Shown piece after piece: positions 46,191 to 56,336 of a stretch of 64,000 bases of DNA (within the stretch, counting starts at the first letter, position 1; each line of letters starts with the position of its first letter). The notes under the pieces are model-generated. The model was not told the DNA's origin and did no database searches. It saw nothing but the letters and a program-made list of their open reading frames with translations. The stretch is from Pseudothioclava arenosa (lineage in GTDB: Bacteria > Pseudomonadota > Alphaproteobacteria > Rhodobacterales > Rhodobacteraceae), in the NCBI RefSeq assembly GCF_002358085.1, contig NZ_NTJD01000009.1, positions 62,001-126,000 of the forward strand. The letters are read 5' to 3'. The translations under genes were made by a program, and so were the position numbers.

Positions 46191-47600
46191 TTAGCACGAG
46201 TAGTACATCTGGTACTCGACCGGGTGGGGGGTGTGCTCGTAGGCGTACACTTCTTCCCACTTGAGCGCCATGTAGCCCTCGAGCTGACCTTTGGTGAACA
46301 CGTCACCGGCCAGCAGGAAGTCCATGTCGGCTTCCAGAGCTTCCAGAGCTTCACGCAGCGAACCGCAAACGGTCGGGATCGCGGCCAGCTCTTCCGGCGG
46401 CAGGTCGTAAAGGTCCTTGTCCGAAGCCGGGCCCGGATCGATCTTGTTCTTGATGCCGTCGAGGCCAGCCATCATCAGCGCCGCGAAGCACAGATAGGGG
46501 TTCGCCGACGGATCGGGGAAGCGGGCTTCCACACGCTTGGCTTTCGGCGATTCGGTCCACGGAATACGGACGCAGCCCGAGCGGTTGCGGGCCGAGTAGG
46601 CGCGCAGAACCGGAGCCTCGAAGCCCGGGATCAGACGCTTGTACGAGTTGGTCGACGGGTTGGTCAGCGCGTTCAACGCCTTCGCGTGCTTCAGGATGCC
46701 GCCGATGAAGTACAGCGCTTCCTGCGACAGGTCAGCGTATTTGTCGCCGGCGAAGAGCGGCTTGCCGTCTTTCCAGATCGACATGTTCACGTGCATCCCC
46801 GAGCCGTTGTCGCCTTTCATCGGCTTCGGCATGAAGGTCGCGGTCTTGCCATAGGCATGAGCGACGTTGTGGATGACGTATTTGTACTTCTGGATGTTGT
46901 CGGCTTGCTCGGTCAGACCGCCGAAGATCATGCCCAGCTCGTGCTGACAGGTCGCCACTTCGTGGTGGTGCTTGTCGACCTTGATGCCCATGCGCTTCAT
47001 GGTCGAGAGCATCTCGCCGCGCAGATCCTGAGCTTCGTCGATCGGGTTGACCGGGAAGTAGCCGCCCTTGTGGCCGGCGCGGTGAGCAAGGTTGCCCATC
47101 TCCATCGCCGCATCGGTGTTCCAGGCCGCCGCTTCGGCGTCGATCTGGTAGCCGACCTTGTCCGGGGTGACCGAGTAACGCACGTCGTCGAACAGGAAGA
47201 ATTCAGCTTCCGGGCCGAAGTAGGACGCGTCACCGATACCGGTGGCTTTCAGGTAGGCTTCGGCTTTCGCAGCGGTGCCGCGCGGATCGCGATCATAGGC
47301 TTCGCCGGTGTCGGGCTCGACCACGTTGCAGTGCACGCAGAGGGTTTTCTCGGCGTAGAAGGGGTCGATGTAGACCGACTTCGCGTCCGGGATCAGCTTC
47401 ATATCCGACTGATCGATCGACTTCCAGCCAGCGATCGAGGAACCGTCGAACATGAAGCCTTCTTCGAAGAAGTCTTCATCGACCAGGTCGGCGATCAGCG
47501 TCACGTGCTGCAGTTTGCCGCGCGGGTCGGTGAAGCGAACGTCAACGTATTCGACTTCCTCCGACTTCATCAGTTCGAGAGCTTTTTTCACTGCGCCCAT
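46191..47600 (-). CDS. glnA: glutamine synthetase type I
   Basis: The 469-aa dodecameric enzyme makes glutamine from glutamate, ammonia and ATP. The beta-grasp N-terminus includes [11 protein letters not shown] and [10 protein letters not shown]. Catalytic blocks are [25 protein letters not shown] and [10 protein letters not shown]. The adenylylation loop [11 protein letters not shown] near residue 397 carries the regulatory Tyr, so it is controlled by GlnE. It lies 65 bp after glnB on the same strand, the classic glnBA operon of alphaproteobacteria. Confidence 0.97.
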   Translation of the reverse strand: MGAVKKALELMKSEEVEYVDVRFTDPRGKLQHVTLIADLVDEDFFEEGFMFDGSSIAGWKSIDQSDMKLIPDAKSVYIDPFYAEKTLCVHCNVVEPDTGEAYDRDPRGTAAKAEAYLKATGIGDASYFGPEAEFFLFDDVRYSVTPDKVGYQIDAEAAAWNTDAAMEMGNLAHRAGHKGGYFPVNPIDEAQDLRGEMLSTMKRMGIKVDKHHHEVATCQHELGMIFGGLTEQADNIQKYKYVIHNVAHAYGKTATFMPKPMKGDNGSGMHVNMSIWKDGKPLFAGDKYADLSQEALYFIGGILKHAKALNALTNPSTNSYKRLIPGFEAPVLRAYSARNRSGCVRIPWTESPKAKRVEARFPDPSANPYLCFAALMMAGLDGIKNKIDPGPASDKDLYDLPPEELAAIPTVCGSLREALEALEADMDFLLAGDVFTKGQLEGYMALKWEEVYAYEHTPHPVEYQMYYSC

Positions 47601-47665
47601 TGCAAATTACCCTTTCTGTGGAGCGTGGGTCATCAGGCCTGCGGCCCGAATTCGAATTTCTGTTA

Positions 47666-48118
<453 letters not shown>

Positions 48119-48177
48119 TTAAATTTTCATCACTTCGCCTCATCCGCAAGCGATTTGAAAACTTTTTCCGGGATTAA

Positions 48178-48798
48178 ATGACCGAAATACTCACTTCCGC
48201 CCAAATGCGCGCCATCGAAGCCGCTGCGATCGACAGCGGCCGGGTCTCGGGCCTTGAGCTCATGGAGCGGGCGGGCAGAGGCGTCGCGGACGCCACCTTC
48301 GCGACCTGGCCCGAGCTGATCTGCGCGCCGGGCCGGGCGGTGGTGCTGTGCGGGCCGGGCAATAATGGCGGCGACGGATATGTGATCGCGCGCCTCCTGT
48401 TCGAGCGCGGCTGGGATCTGCGCCTTTATACTCTTGGCGACCCCGCGCGCCTGCCGCCCGACGCCGCAGCCAATGCAGCGCGCTGGCAGGCGTGCGACAT
48501 CGGCAGCACGCCCCTCGACCCGCAAACACCCACCGCCCTGCCGGAAGCCGATCTGAGCATCGACGCGCTCTTTGGGATTGGTCTGACCCGCCCGCTGCCG
48601 CCGGGCGTCGCGGGACTCCGACTGCCAGGCCACCGGATCGCGGTGGATGTGCCCTCGGGGCGTGATGCCGATGCAGCCCAAGACCTCGGCCCCGCCCTGC
48701 CCGCCGATCTCTGCGTCACCTTTCACCGTGAAAAACCCGTTCACGAAATGCTAAAGCGTGAGGGCGTAAAAATCGTGGTCGCGGATATCGGCCTGTGA
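48178..48798 (+). CDS. NAD(P)H-hydrate epimerase (YjeF_N domain, stand-alone)
   Basis: The 206-aa protein holds the complete YjeF N-terminal epimerase domain: MRAIEAAAIDSGRVSGLELM, the phosphate loop LCGPGNNGGDGYVIAR (about 58-73), SIDALFGIGLTRPL and VDVPSGRDAD. It interconverts R- and S-forms of hydrated NAD(P)H so the damaged cofactor can be repaired. In most proteobacteria it is fused to the dehydratase (Nnr). Here a stop and a 34-bp gap separate the two, and the second half is in another frame. Confidence 0.9.
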   Translation: MTEILTSAQMRAIEAAAIDSGRVSGLELMERAGRGVADATFATWPELICAPGRAVVLCGPGNNGGDGYVIARLLFERGWDLRLYTLGDPARLPPDAAANAARWQACDIGSTPLDPQTPTALPEADLSIDALFGIGLTRPLPPGVAGLRLPGHRIAVDVPSGRDADAAQDLGPALPADLCVTFHREKPVHEMLKREGVKIVVADIGL

Positions 48799-48832
48799 CC
48801 GCGCCCGAACCGCCTAAACCGCCGGAGACCCC

Positions 48833-49687
48833 ATGATCCAACACATCACCCCGGATAGCGCGATGCGCGCGGCCCTCGCGAAATCCCCCGAGGCGCATAA
48901 ATACAGCCACGGCCATGCGCTGGTGCTGGCGGGTGGCCCGGGCAAAGGCGGCGCCGCACGGCTTGCGGCCCGCGCGGCGCTGCGCGTGGGGGCGGGGCTG
49001 GTGACCGTGCTCGCGCCGCAATCCGCGCTGGCCGAGAACGCGGCCCAACTCACCGCCGTGATGCTCGATCCCCTACCCGATGCCTTCAGCCTGCGCGGCA
49101 TCTTGCAGGACAAGCGCAAGAACGCGCTTTTGCTGGGCCCGGGGCTGGGCCTCGCGCGCGCGCAGGAAATGGTGCCCGCAGCACTCTGGGGGCAACGCGC
49201 GACGGTGCTCGATGCCGATGCGCTGACCGCCTTTGCCGACGACCCCGAGCGCCTGTTCAACCACCTCCACCCCGCCTGCGTGCTGACCCCACATGAGGGC
49301 GAGTTTGCCCGGCTCTTTCCCGATCTCGCCGAAGCCCTGCGCACAGGCGCCCTGCCCCGCCCCGAGGCTGTCCGGCAGGCCGCTGCGCGCGCGGGCTGCA
49401 CGGTGCTCCTGAAAGGCGCCGACACGCTGATCACCGCGCCCGACGGCGCGATCGCGCAAAACGGCGCGAGCGGCGACCAGGCGGCGCCCTGGCTCGCCAC
49501 GGCGGGCTCGGGCGATGTGCTGGCGGGGATCATCTGCGGGCTTCTGGCGCGCGGATTTGCGCCTTTTGACGCGGCCTGCACCGGCGCCTGGCTTCATGCC
49601 GAGGCGGCGCGCAGATTCGGCCCCGGCCTGATCGCCGAAGACCTCCCCGAGGAACTCCCCGCAGTGTTCCGCGCGCTCGGCCTCTGA
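48833..49687 (+). CDS. ADP-dependent (S)-NAD(P)H-hydrate dehydratase (YjeF_C domain, stand-alone)
   Basis: The 284-aa protein holds the ribokinase-like dehydratase domain: HALVLAGGPGKGGAARLAAR (about 24-43), LLLGPGLGLARA, VLTPHEGEFARLFPD and the terminal GSGDVLAGIICGLLARGFAP. It restores NAD(P)H from its hydrate using ADP or ATP. The ATG follows GGAGA. Together with the gene 34 bp upstream it forms a split version of bifunctional Nnr. Both halves keep their catalytic motifs, so this looks like gene fission rather than decay. Confidence 0.92.
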   Translation: MIQHITPDSAMRAALAKSPEAHKYSHGHALVLAGGPGKGGAARLAARAALRVGAGLVTVLAPQSALAENAAQLTAVMLDPLPDAFSLRGILQDKRKNALLLGPGLGLARAQEMVPAALWGQRATVLDADALTAFADDPERLFNHLHPACVLTPHEGEFARLFPDLAEALRTGALPRPEAVRQAAARAGCTVLLKGADTLITAPDGAIAQNGASGDQAAPWLATAGSGDVLAGIICGLLARGFAPFDAACTGAWLHAEAARRFGPGLIAEDLPEELPAVFRALGL

Positions 49688-49742
49688 GCGCGCGGAAATC
49701 CCCCTTTCCCCCGCCCGCGCGCCTTGCTAGAGAGGCGCCAAT

Positions 49743-49826
49743 GCGGGTGTGGCGGAACTGGTAGACGCACCAGATTTAGGTTCTGGCGCCTTTGGCGTGG
49801 GGGTTCGAGTCCCTTCACCCGCACCA
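49743..49826 (+). tRNA. tRNA-Leu (anticodon UAG)
   Basis: The acceptor stem GCGGGTG pairs with CACCCGC, and the 3-prime ACCA is encoded. The anticodon stem CCAGA/TCTGG closes the loop TTTAGGT, giving anticodon TAG, which reads CUN leucine codons. A long variable arm follows (GCGCCTTTGGCGT), as required for tRNA-Leu, and the T-loop GTTCGAGTC is canonical. It lies between the Nnr dehydratase gene and tig. Confidence 0.97.
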
Positions 49827-49975
49827 AATCCCCTCTTCCCCCGGGCTTTGCCCGCGCAAGCTGGCGAACACGCCCGTTTTCGCCTTGCCTCCAAGGCCCG
49901 CGATCAATAGAAGGGCGGCTGAAATTTCGATTGCCTGCCGCGGAGCGTCCGCGGCCCAAGAACGAAGGACATCCC

Positions 49976-51310
49976 ATGCAGGTCACCGAGACCCTCAACG
50001 AAGGCCTCAAGCGCGGCTACAAGATCACCATCACCGGCGCCGAGCTGGATGCGAAAGTCACCGCGAAACTGGAAGAAGCCCAGCCCGAAATCGGGATGAA
50101 AGGCTTCCGCAAGGGCAAAGTCCCGATGGCCATGCTGCGCAAGCAATTCGGCGAGCGCCTGATGGGCGAAGCCATGCAGGAAGCCGTCGACGGCGCGATG
50201 TCCGAGCATTTCGAGACCTCGGGCGACCGTCCGGCGATGCAGCCGCAGATCGAGATGGAAAACGGCGAAAGCTGGAAGCCGGGCGATGATGTCGTGGTGA
50301 CCGTGTCCTACGAAGCCCTGCCCGCGATCCCGGAAGTCGACCTGACCGGCCTCAAGCTTGAGCGCCTCGTGGTCAAGGCCGAAGACGCCGCCGTGACCGA
50401 GGCCCTCGAAAACCTCGCGAAATCGGTTCAGAACTTCGAGAAGCGCCGCAAGGGCACCAAGGCGAAAGAGGGCGATCAGGTCGTGATCGACTTCGAAGGT
50501 TTCGTCGACGGTGAGGCCTTCGAAGGCGGCAAGGGCGAGGATTACCCGCTCGTGCTCGGCTCGGGCTCGTTCATCCCGGGCTTCGAAGACCAGCTGGTCG
50601 GCGCCAAGGAAGGCGAAGAGGCCGAAGTCAACGTCAAGTTCCCCGAGCAGTATGGCGCCGCCCATCTCGCCGGCAAGGACGCGCTGTTCAAATGCACCGT
50701 GAAGGAAGTTCGCGGCCCGAAAGACGCCGAGATCGATGACGAGCTGGCGCAGAAATTCGGTGCCGAAGACCTCGCCGCGCTGAAAGGCCAGGTCGCCGAG
50801 CGTCTGGAAGCCGAATACAAGGGCGCGGCCCGTGCGATCCTCAAGCGCGGCCTGCTCGACCAGCTCGACGAGAAGGTCAAGTTCGACCTGCCGCCGAGCC
50901 TCGTCGAGGCCGAAGCCGGCCAGATCGCGCACCAGCTCTGGCACGAGGAAAACCCCGAGGTCCACGACCACAACCACGGCTCGATCGAGCCCACCGACGA
51001 GCACAAGAAGCTTGCCGAGCGCCGCGTGCGTCTGGGCCTGCTGCTCGCTGAACTGGGCCGCAAGAACGAGATCGAAGTGACCGACGCCGAGTTCACGCAA
51101 GCCGTGATGAACCAGGCGCGTCAGTACCCGGGTCAGGAACGTGCCTTCTTCGAATTCGTGCAGCAGAACGCCCAGATGCAACAGCAGCTGCGCGCGCCGA
51201 TCTTCGAAGACAAGGTCGTCGATTTCATCACCCAAGGCGCCGAAGTGACCGACAAGGAAATCACCAAGGAAGACCTCGAGAAAGCCATCGAGGCCCTCGA
51301 CCAGATCTGA
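49976..51310 (+). CDS. tig: trigger factor, ribosome-associated chaperone and prolyl isomerase
   Basis: The 444-aa protein has the ribosome-binding tail with the GFRKGKVP signature (residues 44-51), the FKBP-type isomerase domain (about 160-245, [20 protein letters not shown]) and the C-terminal arms. Start ATG 49976 gives the family N-terminus [21 protein letters not shown] His-rich insertion (about 315-340, including [13 protein letters not shown]) lies in the C-terminal domain and could bind metal. It is monocistronic and ends in a strong terminator. Confidence 0.97.
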   Translation: MQVTETLNEGLKRGYKITITGAELDAKVTAKLEEAQPEIGMKGFRKGKVPMAMLRKQFGERLMGEAMQEAVDGAMSEHFETSGDRPAMQPQIEMENGESWKPGDDVVVTVSYEALPAIPEVDLTGLKLERLVVKAEDAAVTEALENLAKSVQNFEKRRKGTKAKEGDQVVIDFEGFVDGEAFEGGKGEDYPLVLGSGSFIPGFEDQLVGAKEGEEAEVNVKFPEQYGAAHLAGKDALFKCTVKEVRGPKDAEIDDELAQKFGAEDLAALKGQVAERLEAEYKGAARAILKRGLLDQLDEKVKFDLPPSLVEAEAGQIAHQLWHEENPEVHDHNHGSIEPTDEHKKLAERRVRLGLLLAELGRKNEIEVTDAEFTQAVMNQARQYPGQERAFFEFVQQNAQMQQQLRAPIFEDKVVDFITQGAEVTDKEITKEDLEKAIEALDQI

Positions 51311-51333
51311 TCGCGCCCAGCCGCGTGATCGAA

Positions 51334-51362
51334 GGGCCGCGCCGCAAGGCGCGGCCCTTTTT
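51334..51362 (+). terminator. rho-independent terminator of tig
   Basis: GGGCCGCGCC and GGCGCGGCCC form a perfect 10-bp stem with a GCAA loop, followed by TTTTT, 24 bp past the stop. Confidence 0.95.
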
Positions 51363-51377
51363 CGTTCGGCTTTCAAC

Positions 51378-52442
51378 TCAGGGCGTGAGCCGCCGCAGCC
51401 GCCCGCGCGCGTCATCCTCGATCACCCAGACCGCGCCATCGGGCGCCTCGGCGACATCCCGGATCCGCGCGCCCATGTCATAGCGCGCCTCTTCACGCGC
51501 GGGGTCACGCGTCACCACCACCAGCGCCTGGCTGCGCAGCCCGCCAATCAGCAACCTGCCCTGCCAGTCGGGAAACAGCGCGCCCTGATAGGCGATCATC
51601 CCCGAAGGCGCGATCACCGGCGTCCAGTAAAGCTGTGGGCGCTCGGCGGTGGGGTCGGTGTCATGATCCGGGATCGGCAGGAGCGAGTAGTGATCGCCCC
51701 AGGACACGCGCGGCCAGCCATAGTCGCGCCCCGCGCGGATCAGGTTCAGCTCATCGCCGCCGCGCGGGCCCATCTCATGCTCCCAAAGCTGACCCTCGGC
51801 GTCAAAGACCAGCCCATATTGGTTGCGATGCCCGGTCGAGACGACCTCCGGTGCGGCCAGCCCCTCCGGCGTCATCGCAAAGCGCAGGATCACCCCGCGC
51901 ATCACGCCCGGCCCCATCGTCTCGGGGCGCATCCGGTCGCCGACGCTAAGGTAAAGCATGCCGTCCTGAAAGGCGATGATGCCGCCCGGCTGCCCGCCCC
52001 CGCCCGACGGCACCTGGCGCCACAGCTCGCGCAGATCCTCCAGCCCCGCCGCCCCCAGCCGCGCCGAGAACAGCGCGAGGTCCCCGCCTTTTCGGGCTCC
52101 CGGCACGACTGCCGTCAGGAAAAGCCGCCCATCCGGCGCGAAGGCCGTATCCAAGAGCCCGTTCTGCCCCGCCGCCTCGACCGCGGGCACGCCCGCAAGC
52201 CGCTGCTTCTCCCCCGCGTCGCTGACCCGATAGAGCGCACCGCCGCGCTCAGACACCAGCCAACCGCCCTCGGGGATGCGGGTCAGCGACCAGGGCGTGT
52301 CAAACCGCGCGATCGTCTCGCTGCGAAAGGTGGGATCGACGGCACGATTGCCGCCGGCATTCTCTTCGGCCAGCGCGGGCGCGGCGCAAAGAGCGAGGGA
52401 AAGGGAAAGGGAAAGGGAAAGGCGGGGCAGGAAATGGGGCAT
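51378..52442 (-). CDS. PQQ-dependent sugar dehydrogenase family protein (soluble, six-blade propeller)
   Basis: The 354-aa secreted protein starts at ATG 52442 with a signal peptide containing a run of Leu-Ser dipeptides (about 8-18) and AxA cleavage at ALA near residue 25. The beta-propeller includes LTRIPEGGWLVSERGGALYR, GQNGLLDTAFAPDGRLFLT, STGHRNQYGLVFDAEGQLWE, HEMGPRGGDELNLI and PSGMIAYQGALFPDWQGRLL, the family pattern of Asd/YliI glucose-type dehydrogenases. It should oxidise sugars in the periplasm with PQQ and calcium. Substrate is uncertain, and several homologues bind PQQ weakly. Confidence 0.9.
   Translation of the reverse strand: MPHFLPRLSLSLSLSLALCAAPALAEENAGGNRAVDPTFRSETIARFDTPWSLTRIPEGGWLVSERGGALYRVSDAGEKQRLAGVPAVEAAGQNGLLDTAFAPDGRLFLTAVVPGARKGGDLALFSARLGAAGLEDLRELWRQVPSGGGGQPGGIIAFQDGMLYLSVGDRMRPETMGPGVMRGVILRFAMTPEGLAAPEVVSTGHRNQYGLVFDAEGQLWEHEMGPRGGDELNLIRAGRDYGWPRVSWGDHYSLLPIPDHDTDPTAERPQLYWTPVIAPSGMIAYQGALFPDWQGRLLIGGLRSQALVVVTRDPAREEARYDMGARIRDVAEAPDGAVWVIEDDARGRLRRLTP
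52397..52420 (-). repeat. hexanucleotide tandem repeat inside a signal-peptide coding region
   Basis: Four perfect tandem GGGAAA units on the plus strand encode repeated Ser-Leu pairs in the hydrophobic core of the dehydrogenase signal peptide. Length changes by slippage would stay in frame and alter the signal peptide by two residues per unit. Confidence 0.85.
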
Positions 52443-52513
52443 GGCAAGGTCCGGTCTGGCTATGACCTCCAAGCTAGGTCAGGCGGCGCGCCTGTCCAAC
52501 CCCGTTGCGCCAA

Positions 52514-53818
52514 TCAGCCGGCCAGAGGTGCCCCGCCCTGCCCTTTGATCTCGATCACGCGATGCGGATAGGGGATCTCGATGCCGTTGTCTTTCAGTGC
52601 GTTCCAGATCAGGAACAGCACGTCCGAGACATATTTGTTCGGACCGTCATCCAGCCCGCTGACCCAGAATTCCACCGCGAAATCAATGCCGCTCTCGCCA
52701 AAACCGCGCAGCTCGCAATCGGGCGGCGCGGGCGAGTCGAGCACCTTGGGATGCTTGGCCACCGCCGCCTCGATGATCGCGGGCACAAGGTTGATATCGG
52801 TGTCGTAGCTCACGGAAAACTCCGCCTCGAGCCGGTTCGCCGAGCCCTGATCCGAATAATTCACCACCCGGGTGGTGATGAAATGCTCGTTCGGAACCAC
52901 GATCCACTTGCCGTCGAAGGTTTCGAGGATGATCGAGCGCATCGTCATCTTGACGATCGTGCCCTGTTCGCCGCCATCCAATTCGACGTAATCGCCAACC
53001 GTCGCCTGACCCTCCAGCAGCAGGATGATGCCCGAGATGAAGTTGGAGGCGATCTGTTGCAGGCCAAAGCCGATCCCGACGCCAAGCGCGCCCCCGATCA
53101 CCGCCAGCGCCGTCAGGTTGATGCCCATCACGTTCATCAGGATCAGGAAGGCGACGCCGTAGATCGCCACCACCGAGGCCTTCAGCGCCAGCTGCCGCGT
53201 CGCCGGGCGCAGGTCGGTCTGGCCCTCGATATAGGCCTGCGAGCGATTGTCGGACCAGCGCCCGAGCCAGAAGATCAACCCGCCGAACAGCCCGAACTTG
53301 ACCAGCCAAAGCAGGTCGAACGATAGATTGCCCAGCGGCACCTTGAGCTGCGACAGGTACTCGGAGACGACCGGCAGCAGCCCCAGCGCATAGACCGCCG
53401 CGATCGGCAGAATGAAAAACCGCCCATAGGTGCGTAGGAAATTGTCACGCAGCACGTCGCGCACGAAGCTACGCACCACGAGGAACAGCATGAACCGCTT
53501 GGCAAATCCAAGGATCCCGCCGGTGCCAAAAGCGCCCCGGATCACCTCTTCGGCGACCGCGACGAAGCCCGCGATCAGCAAGGGCGCCAGCAGCGGCATC
53601 AGCCGCGCGAGCTGGCGCTGGCCAAGCGCGATCACGCCGCGCGCCCCCTCAGCGGGCGTCAGCACGCGTAGCAGGATCGGGCGCAGCGCCCGCGTCGCCA
53701 TGCGCGCGCCGAGCACCGCCACCACCAGCGCCACCGCCTGCCCCCAGGCTGCGGGCGTCACCGCCCAGTCGCGGGCCATCTCAAGATAGGGGCGAAGTTT
53801 TTCGAGCAGGTCGGTCAT
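52514..53818 (-). CDS. MscS-family small-conductance mechanosensitive channel
   Basis: The 434-aa protein has about six membrane segments. The MscS core begins near residue 230: pore helix ALAVIGGALGVGIGFGLQQIASNFISGIILL, then the beta domain with VGDYVELDGGEQGTIVKMTM and WIVVPNEHFITTRVVNYSDQG. The C-terminal vestibule ends near FLIWNALKDNGIEIPYPHR. It should open under membrane tension to release solutes during osmotic downshock. The extra N-terminal spans (about 20-200) put it among larger MscS paralogues. It is 71 bp upstream of the dehydrogenase gene on the same strand. Confidence 0.93.
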   Translation of the reverse strand: MTDLLEKLRPYLEMARDWAVTPAAWGQAVALVVAVLGARMATRALRPILLRVLTPAEGARGVIALGQRQLARLMPLLAPLLIAGFVAVAEEVIRGAFGTGGILGFAKRFMLFLVVRSFVRDVLRDNFLRTYGRFFILPIAAVYALGLLPVVSEYLSQLKVPLGNLSFDLLWLVKFGLFGGLIFWLGRWSDNRSQAYIEGQTDLRPATRQLALKASVVAIYGVAFLILMNVMGINLTALAVIGGALGVGIGFGLQQIASNFISGIILLLEGQATVGDYVELDGGEQGTIVKMTMRSIILETFDGKWIVVPNEHFITTRVVNYSDQGSANRLEAEFSVSYDTDINLVPAIIEAAVAKHPKVLDSPAPPDCELRGFGESGIDFAVEFWVSGLDDGPNKYVSDVLFLIWNALKDNGIEIPYPHRVIEIKGQGGAPLAG

Positions 53819-53911
53819 CTCGGTCTCCGGCGCTGGCTGTGCGCCACAGGTTTACGCAAAGGTCCAGGTTCCGGCAAGCGCCCTGCGCGGCAAGGTGCTG
53901 CCCCGGGAACG

Positions 53912-53939
53912 AAAAAACCGCGCCCCGAGGGGCGCGGTT
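53912..53939 (-). terminator. rho-independent terminator of the rpsF-rpsR-rplI operon
   Basis: AACCGCGCCCC and GGGGCGCGGTT form an 11-bp stem with a short loop; on the minus strand it is followed by TTTTTT. It lies 25 bp past the rplI stop. Confidence 0.93.
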
Positions 53940-53964
53940 CGATCAGACCGAAAGGTCGGTCCGA

Positions 53965-54543
53965 TTATTCTTCGTCTTCGTCGCCAGCGGCGGCGCCGAC
54001 TTCGTCGAACAGTTCGGCGATCTCGAACTCGGCCTGGGCGTCAGCCTCGGCGGCGAGTTCCTGGATCGACTTGCCCGAAGCCTGCAGTTCGGCTTCTTCG
54101 GCCGAGCGGGCCACGTTCAGAACGATGGTCACGTCGACTTCGGGGTGCAGACGCACGTGCATCTCGTGCAGGCCCAGATCCTTGATCGGGGCTTTCAGAG
54201 CGACTTGCTTCTTGTCGACGGTGAAACCAGCGGCGGTGGCGGCCTCGGCGGCGTCACGCGGGGTGACCGAGCCGTAGAGCGAGCCGGCGTCCGACGCCGA
54301 ACGGATCACGACGAACTGCTGACCGTTGAGCTTCTCGCCCAGAGCCTCGGCCTCTTGCTTGGTCTCGAGGTTGCGGGCTTCGAGCTGGGCTTTCTGGGCT
54401 TCGAAGGCCTTGATGTTGGCTTCCGAGGCGCGCAGCGCCTTGCCCTGCGGCAGCAGGTAGTTGCGGCCGTAGCCGTCACGCACGTTGACGACTTCGCCCA
54501 TCTGGCCAAGCTTGGCCACACGTTCCAGAAGGATGACTTGCAT
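53965..54543 (-). CDS. rplI: 50S ribosomal protein L9
   Basis: The 192-aa protein has the N-terminal 23S-binding domain [20 protein letters not shown] with [20 protein letters not shown], a long connecting helix (about 45-75) and the C-terminal globular domain ending near TIVLNVARS. An acidic tail (about 165-192, ending GDEDEE) extends it beyond the E. coli length, as usual in alphaproteobacteria. It ends the rpsF-rpsR-rplI operon. Confidence 0.98.
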   Translation of the reverse strand: MQVILLERVAKLGQMGEVVNVRDGYGRNYLLPQGKALRASEANIKAFEAQKAQLEARNLETKQEAEALGEKLNGQQFVVIRSASDAGSLYGSVTPRDAAEAATAAGFTVDKKQVALKAPIKDLGLHEMHVRLHPEVDVTIVLNVARSAEEAELQASGKSIQELAAEADAQAEFEIAELFDEVGAAAGDEDEE

Positions 54544-54554
54544 GGTCTCTCTCC

Positions 54555-54779
54555 TTACTTCACGGCGTAGGGCAGCAGGGCGAGGAAGCGGGCGCGCTTG
54601 ATGGCGCGGGCCAGTTCACGCTGCTTCTTGGCCGAGACGGCGGTGATGCGGGCCGGGACGATCTTGCCGCGCTCCGAGATGTAGCGCTGCAGAAGACGAA
54701 CGTCTTTGTAGTCGATTTTCGGCGCGTTCTCGCCCGAGAACGGGCAGACCTTGCGGCGACGGAAAAACGGTTTTGCCAT
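54555..54779 (-). CDS. rpsR: 30S ribosomal protein S18
   Basis: The 74-aa protein carries [34 protein letters not shown] and [20 protein letters not shown], the complete S18 signature. It binds next to S6 on the 30S platform, and the two genes are adjacent here. Middle gene of a three-gene operon with 11 bp to rplI. Confidence 0.98.
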   Translation of the reverse strand: MAKPFFRRRKVCPFSGENAPKIDYKDVRLLQRYISERGKIVPARITAVSAKKQRELARAIKRARFLALLPYAVK

Positions 54780-54799
54780 GGTTCTTGCTCCTTACCCGA

Positions 54800-55162
54800 T
54801 CAACGACGCTCGCGGCGTTCGCCGCGCGGTTCACGCTCGTCGCGCTTCTGCATCTGGACCGAGGGGCCCTCTTCGTGGGCTTCGACCTTGATGGTCAGAA
54901 CGCGCATCACGTCGTCATGCAGACGGGCCAGACGCTCCATTTCCTGCACGGCCGACGACGGGGCGTCGGTTTTCAGGAAGGCGTAGTGACCCTTGCGGTT
55001 TTTGTTGATCTTGTAGGCCATGGTCTTCACGCCCCAGTATTCGGATTCGACGACTTTGCCGCCGTTGTCCGAGAGGACCGTGGAGAAATGTTCGACAAGG
55101 CCTTCGGCCTGCGCGTTGGACAGATCCTGACGCGCAATGAGGACATGCTCGTAAAGCGGCAT
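54800..55162 (-). CDS. rpsF: 30S ribosomal protein S6
   Basis: The 120-aa protein starts MPLYEHVLIARQDLSNAQAE and includes WGVKTMAYKINKNRKGHYAF, the S6 signature. The C-terminus is long and charged (about 95-120, ending GERRERR). It is the first gene of the operon; the 166-bp upstream gap should carry the promoter and leader. Confidence 0.98.
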   Translation of the reverse strand: MPLYEHVLIARQDLSNAQAEGLVEHFSTVLSDNGGKVVESEYWGVKTMAYKINKNRKGHYAFLKTDAPSSAVQEMERLARLHDDVMRVLTIKVEAHEEGPSVQMQKRDEREPRGERRERR

Positions 55163-55328
55163 GTAAGCTCCTGTTTTTCAAGGCGGCTTCAACGGTGGGA
55201 CCAAGGCTTCCGCAGCCCACCACGAGAGGCATCGCCGGTTACAAGTCACGCGGAAGATGGGGCCTTATACGGGTTTGGCGCGCCGATGCAAGTGAAAAAC
55301 CCCTGAATTTCCGGGTTTTACGCGGGGT

Positions 55329-56267
55329 TCAGCGGCTACGGCTTGCACGCCCGGCAACGAGAATTCCGGCGAGGATGGCGGCAAAGCCGACCGCGTGATA
55401 GGCTTGCAGATGCTCGCCCAGAAAGATCGAGGACAGCACCGCCCCGTAAACCGGCAAAAGATGGATCGCCATCCCCGCGCGGGCCGGCCCCGCCACGGCG
55501 ACGCCCCGCATATAGAGCAGATAGGCGAGGATCGAGGGCACGATGCCCACATAGATCAGCGCACCCACCGCTTCGGCGCTCCAGCTGGGCGTGCGCCCCG
55601 AGGCGATCTCCCAGATCAGGAAGGGGAGCAACAGGACCAGCGTCACCGCGATCTGCACTTCGAGAAAGCCGATGCGGTTGACCTCGGCCGGGAAGAACCG
55701 CAGCCCCATCGTGTAGATCGCCCAGCACACCATCGCCGCGAAGATGATCAGGTCCCCCTGCGAGACTTCCAGCGCGACCAACCGCGACCATTCGCCATGC
55801 AGGATCACCACGCCCACCCCGAAAGTTGAGACCATCAACCCCGCGATCTGGCCCAGGTTCAGCGGCTGGCGCCAGAAGATCGCGCCCAGCACGAGGATCA
55901 ACACCGGGATCGTCGAATTGAGCAGCATCCCGTTCGTCGCCGCCGTCTGCTGCAGCCCCAGATAGACCAGCGAGTTGAAGGCCAGAACGCCCGGCACCGC
56001 CAGCGCCACGACCCGCTTCCAATGCCGCCGATACACCGGCCAGTCCCGCCCGATCGCGCGCCAGGCAAAGGGCAAGAGCACCAGCCCCGCGATCAGCCAG
56101 CGCCCATACGACAGTGCGAACGGCGGCACCTCGGCGCGGGCGGCGCGGGCAACGATGAAATTCCCCGCCCAGAACAGGGGCGGCAAGGCCAGCGTCAGAA
56201 GCCCCAGGATCCCCAGCGCAGGCGCCACCTGCTCGGGCGCGCGCGGATCGGGATTGGTCTTGCTCAT
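55329..56267 (-). CDS. EamA/DMT-superfamily inner-membrane transporter
   Basis: The 312-aa protein has ten hydrophobic segments in two EamA repeats. The first contains PPLFWAGNFIVARAARAEVP and TAATNGMLLNSTIPVLILVL; the second contains IYVGIVPSILAYLLYMRGVA and FLGEHLQAYHAVGFAAILAG. It probably exports a small metabolite; the substrate is unknown. Start ATG 56267 has a GAGGAG site. It is not closely similar to the other DMT protein at 10.6-11.5 kb. Possibly co-transcribed with the upstream aldehyde dehydrogenase. Confidence 0.9.
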   Translation of the reverse strand: MSKTNPDPRAPEQVAPALGILGLLTLALPPLFWAGNFIVARAARAEVPPFALSYGRWLIAGLVLLPFAWRAIGRDWPVYRRHWKRVVALAVPGVLAFNSLVYLGLQQTAATNGMLLNSTIPVLILVLGAIFWRQPLNLGQIAGLMVSTFGVGVVILHGEWSRLVALEVSQGDLIIFAAMVCWAIYTMGLRFFPAEVNRIGFLEVQIAVTLVLLLPFLIWEIASGRTPSWSAEAVGALIYVGIVPSILAYLLYMRGVAVAGPARAGMAIHLLPVYGAVLSSIFLGEHLQAYHAVGFAAILAGILVAGRASRSR

Positions 56268-56336
56268 GGGACACTCCTCTTTGCGCCAAGCTCTGCGTCA
56301 TTTTCCCGGCCGGGGCAAGGCCTTGGGCGGCGCGGC

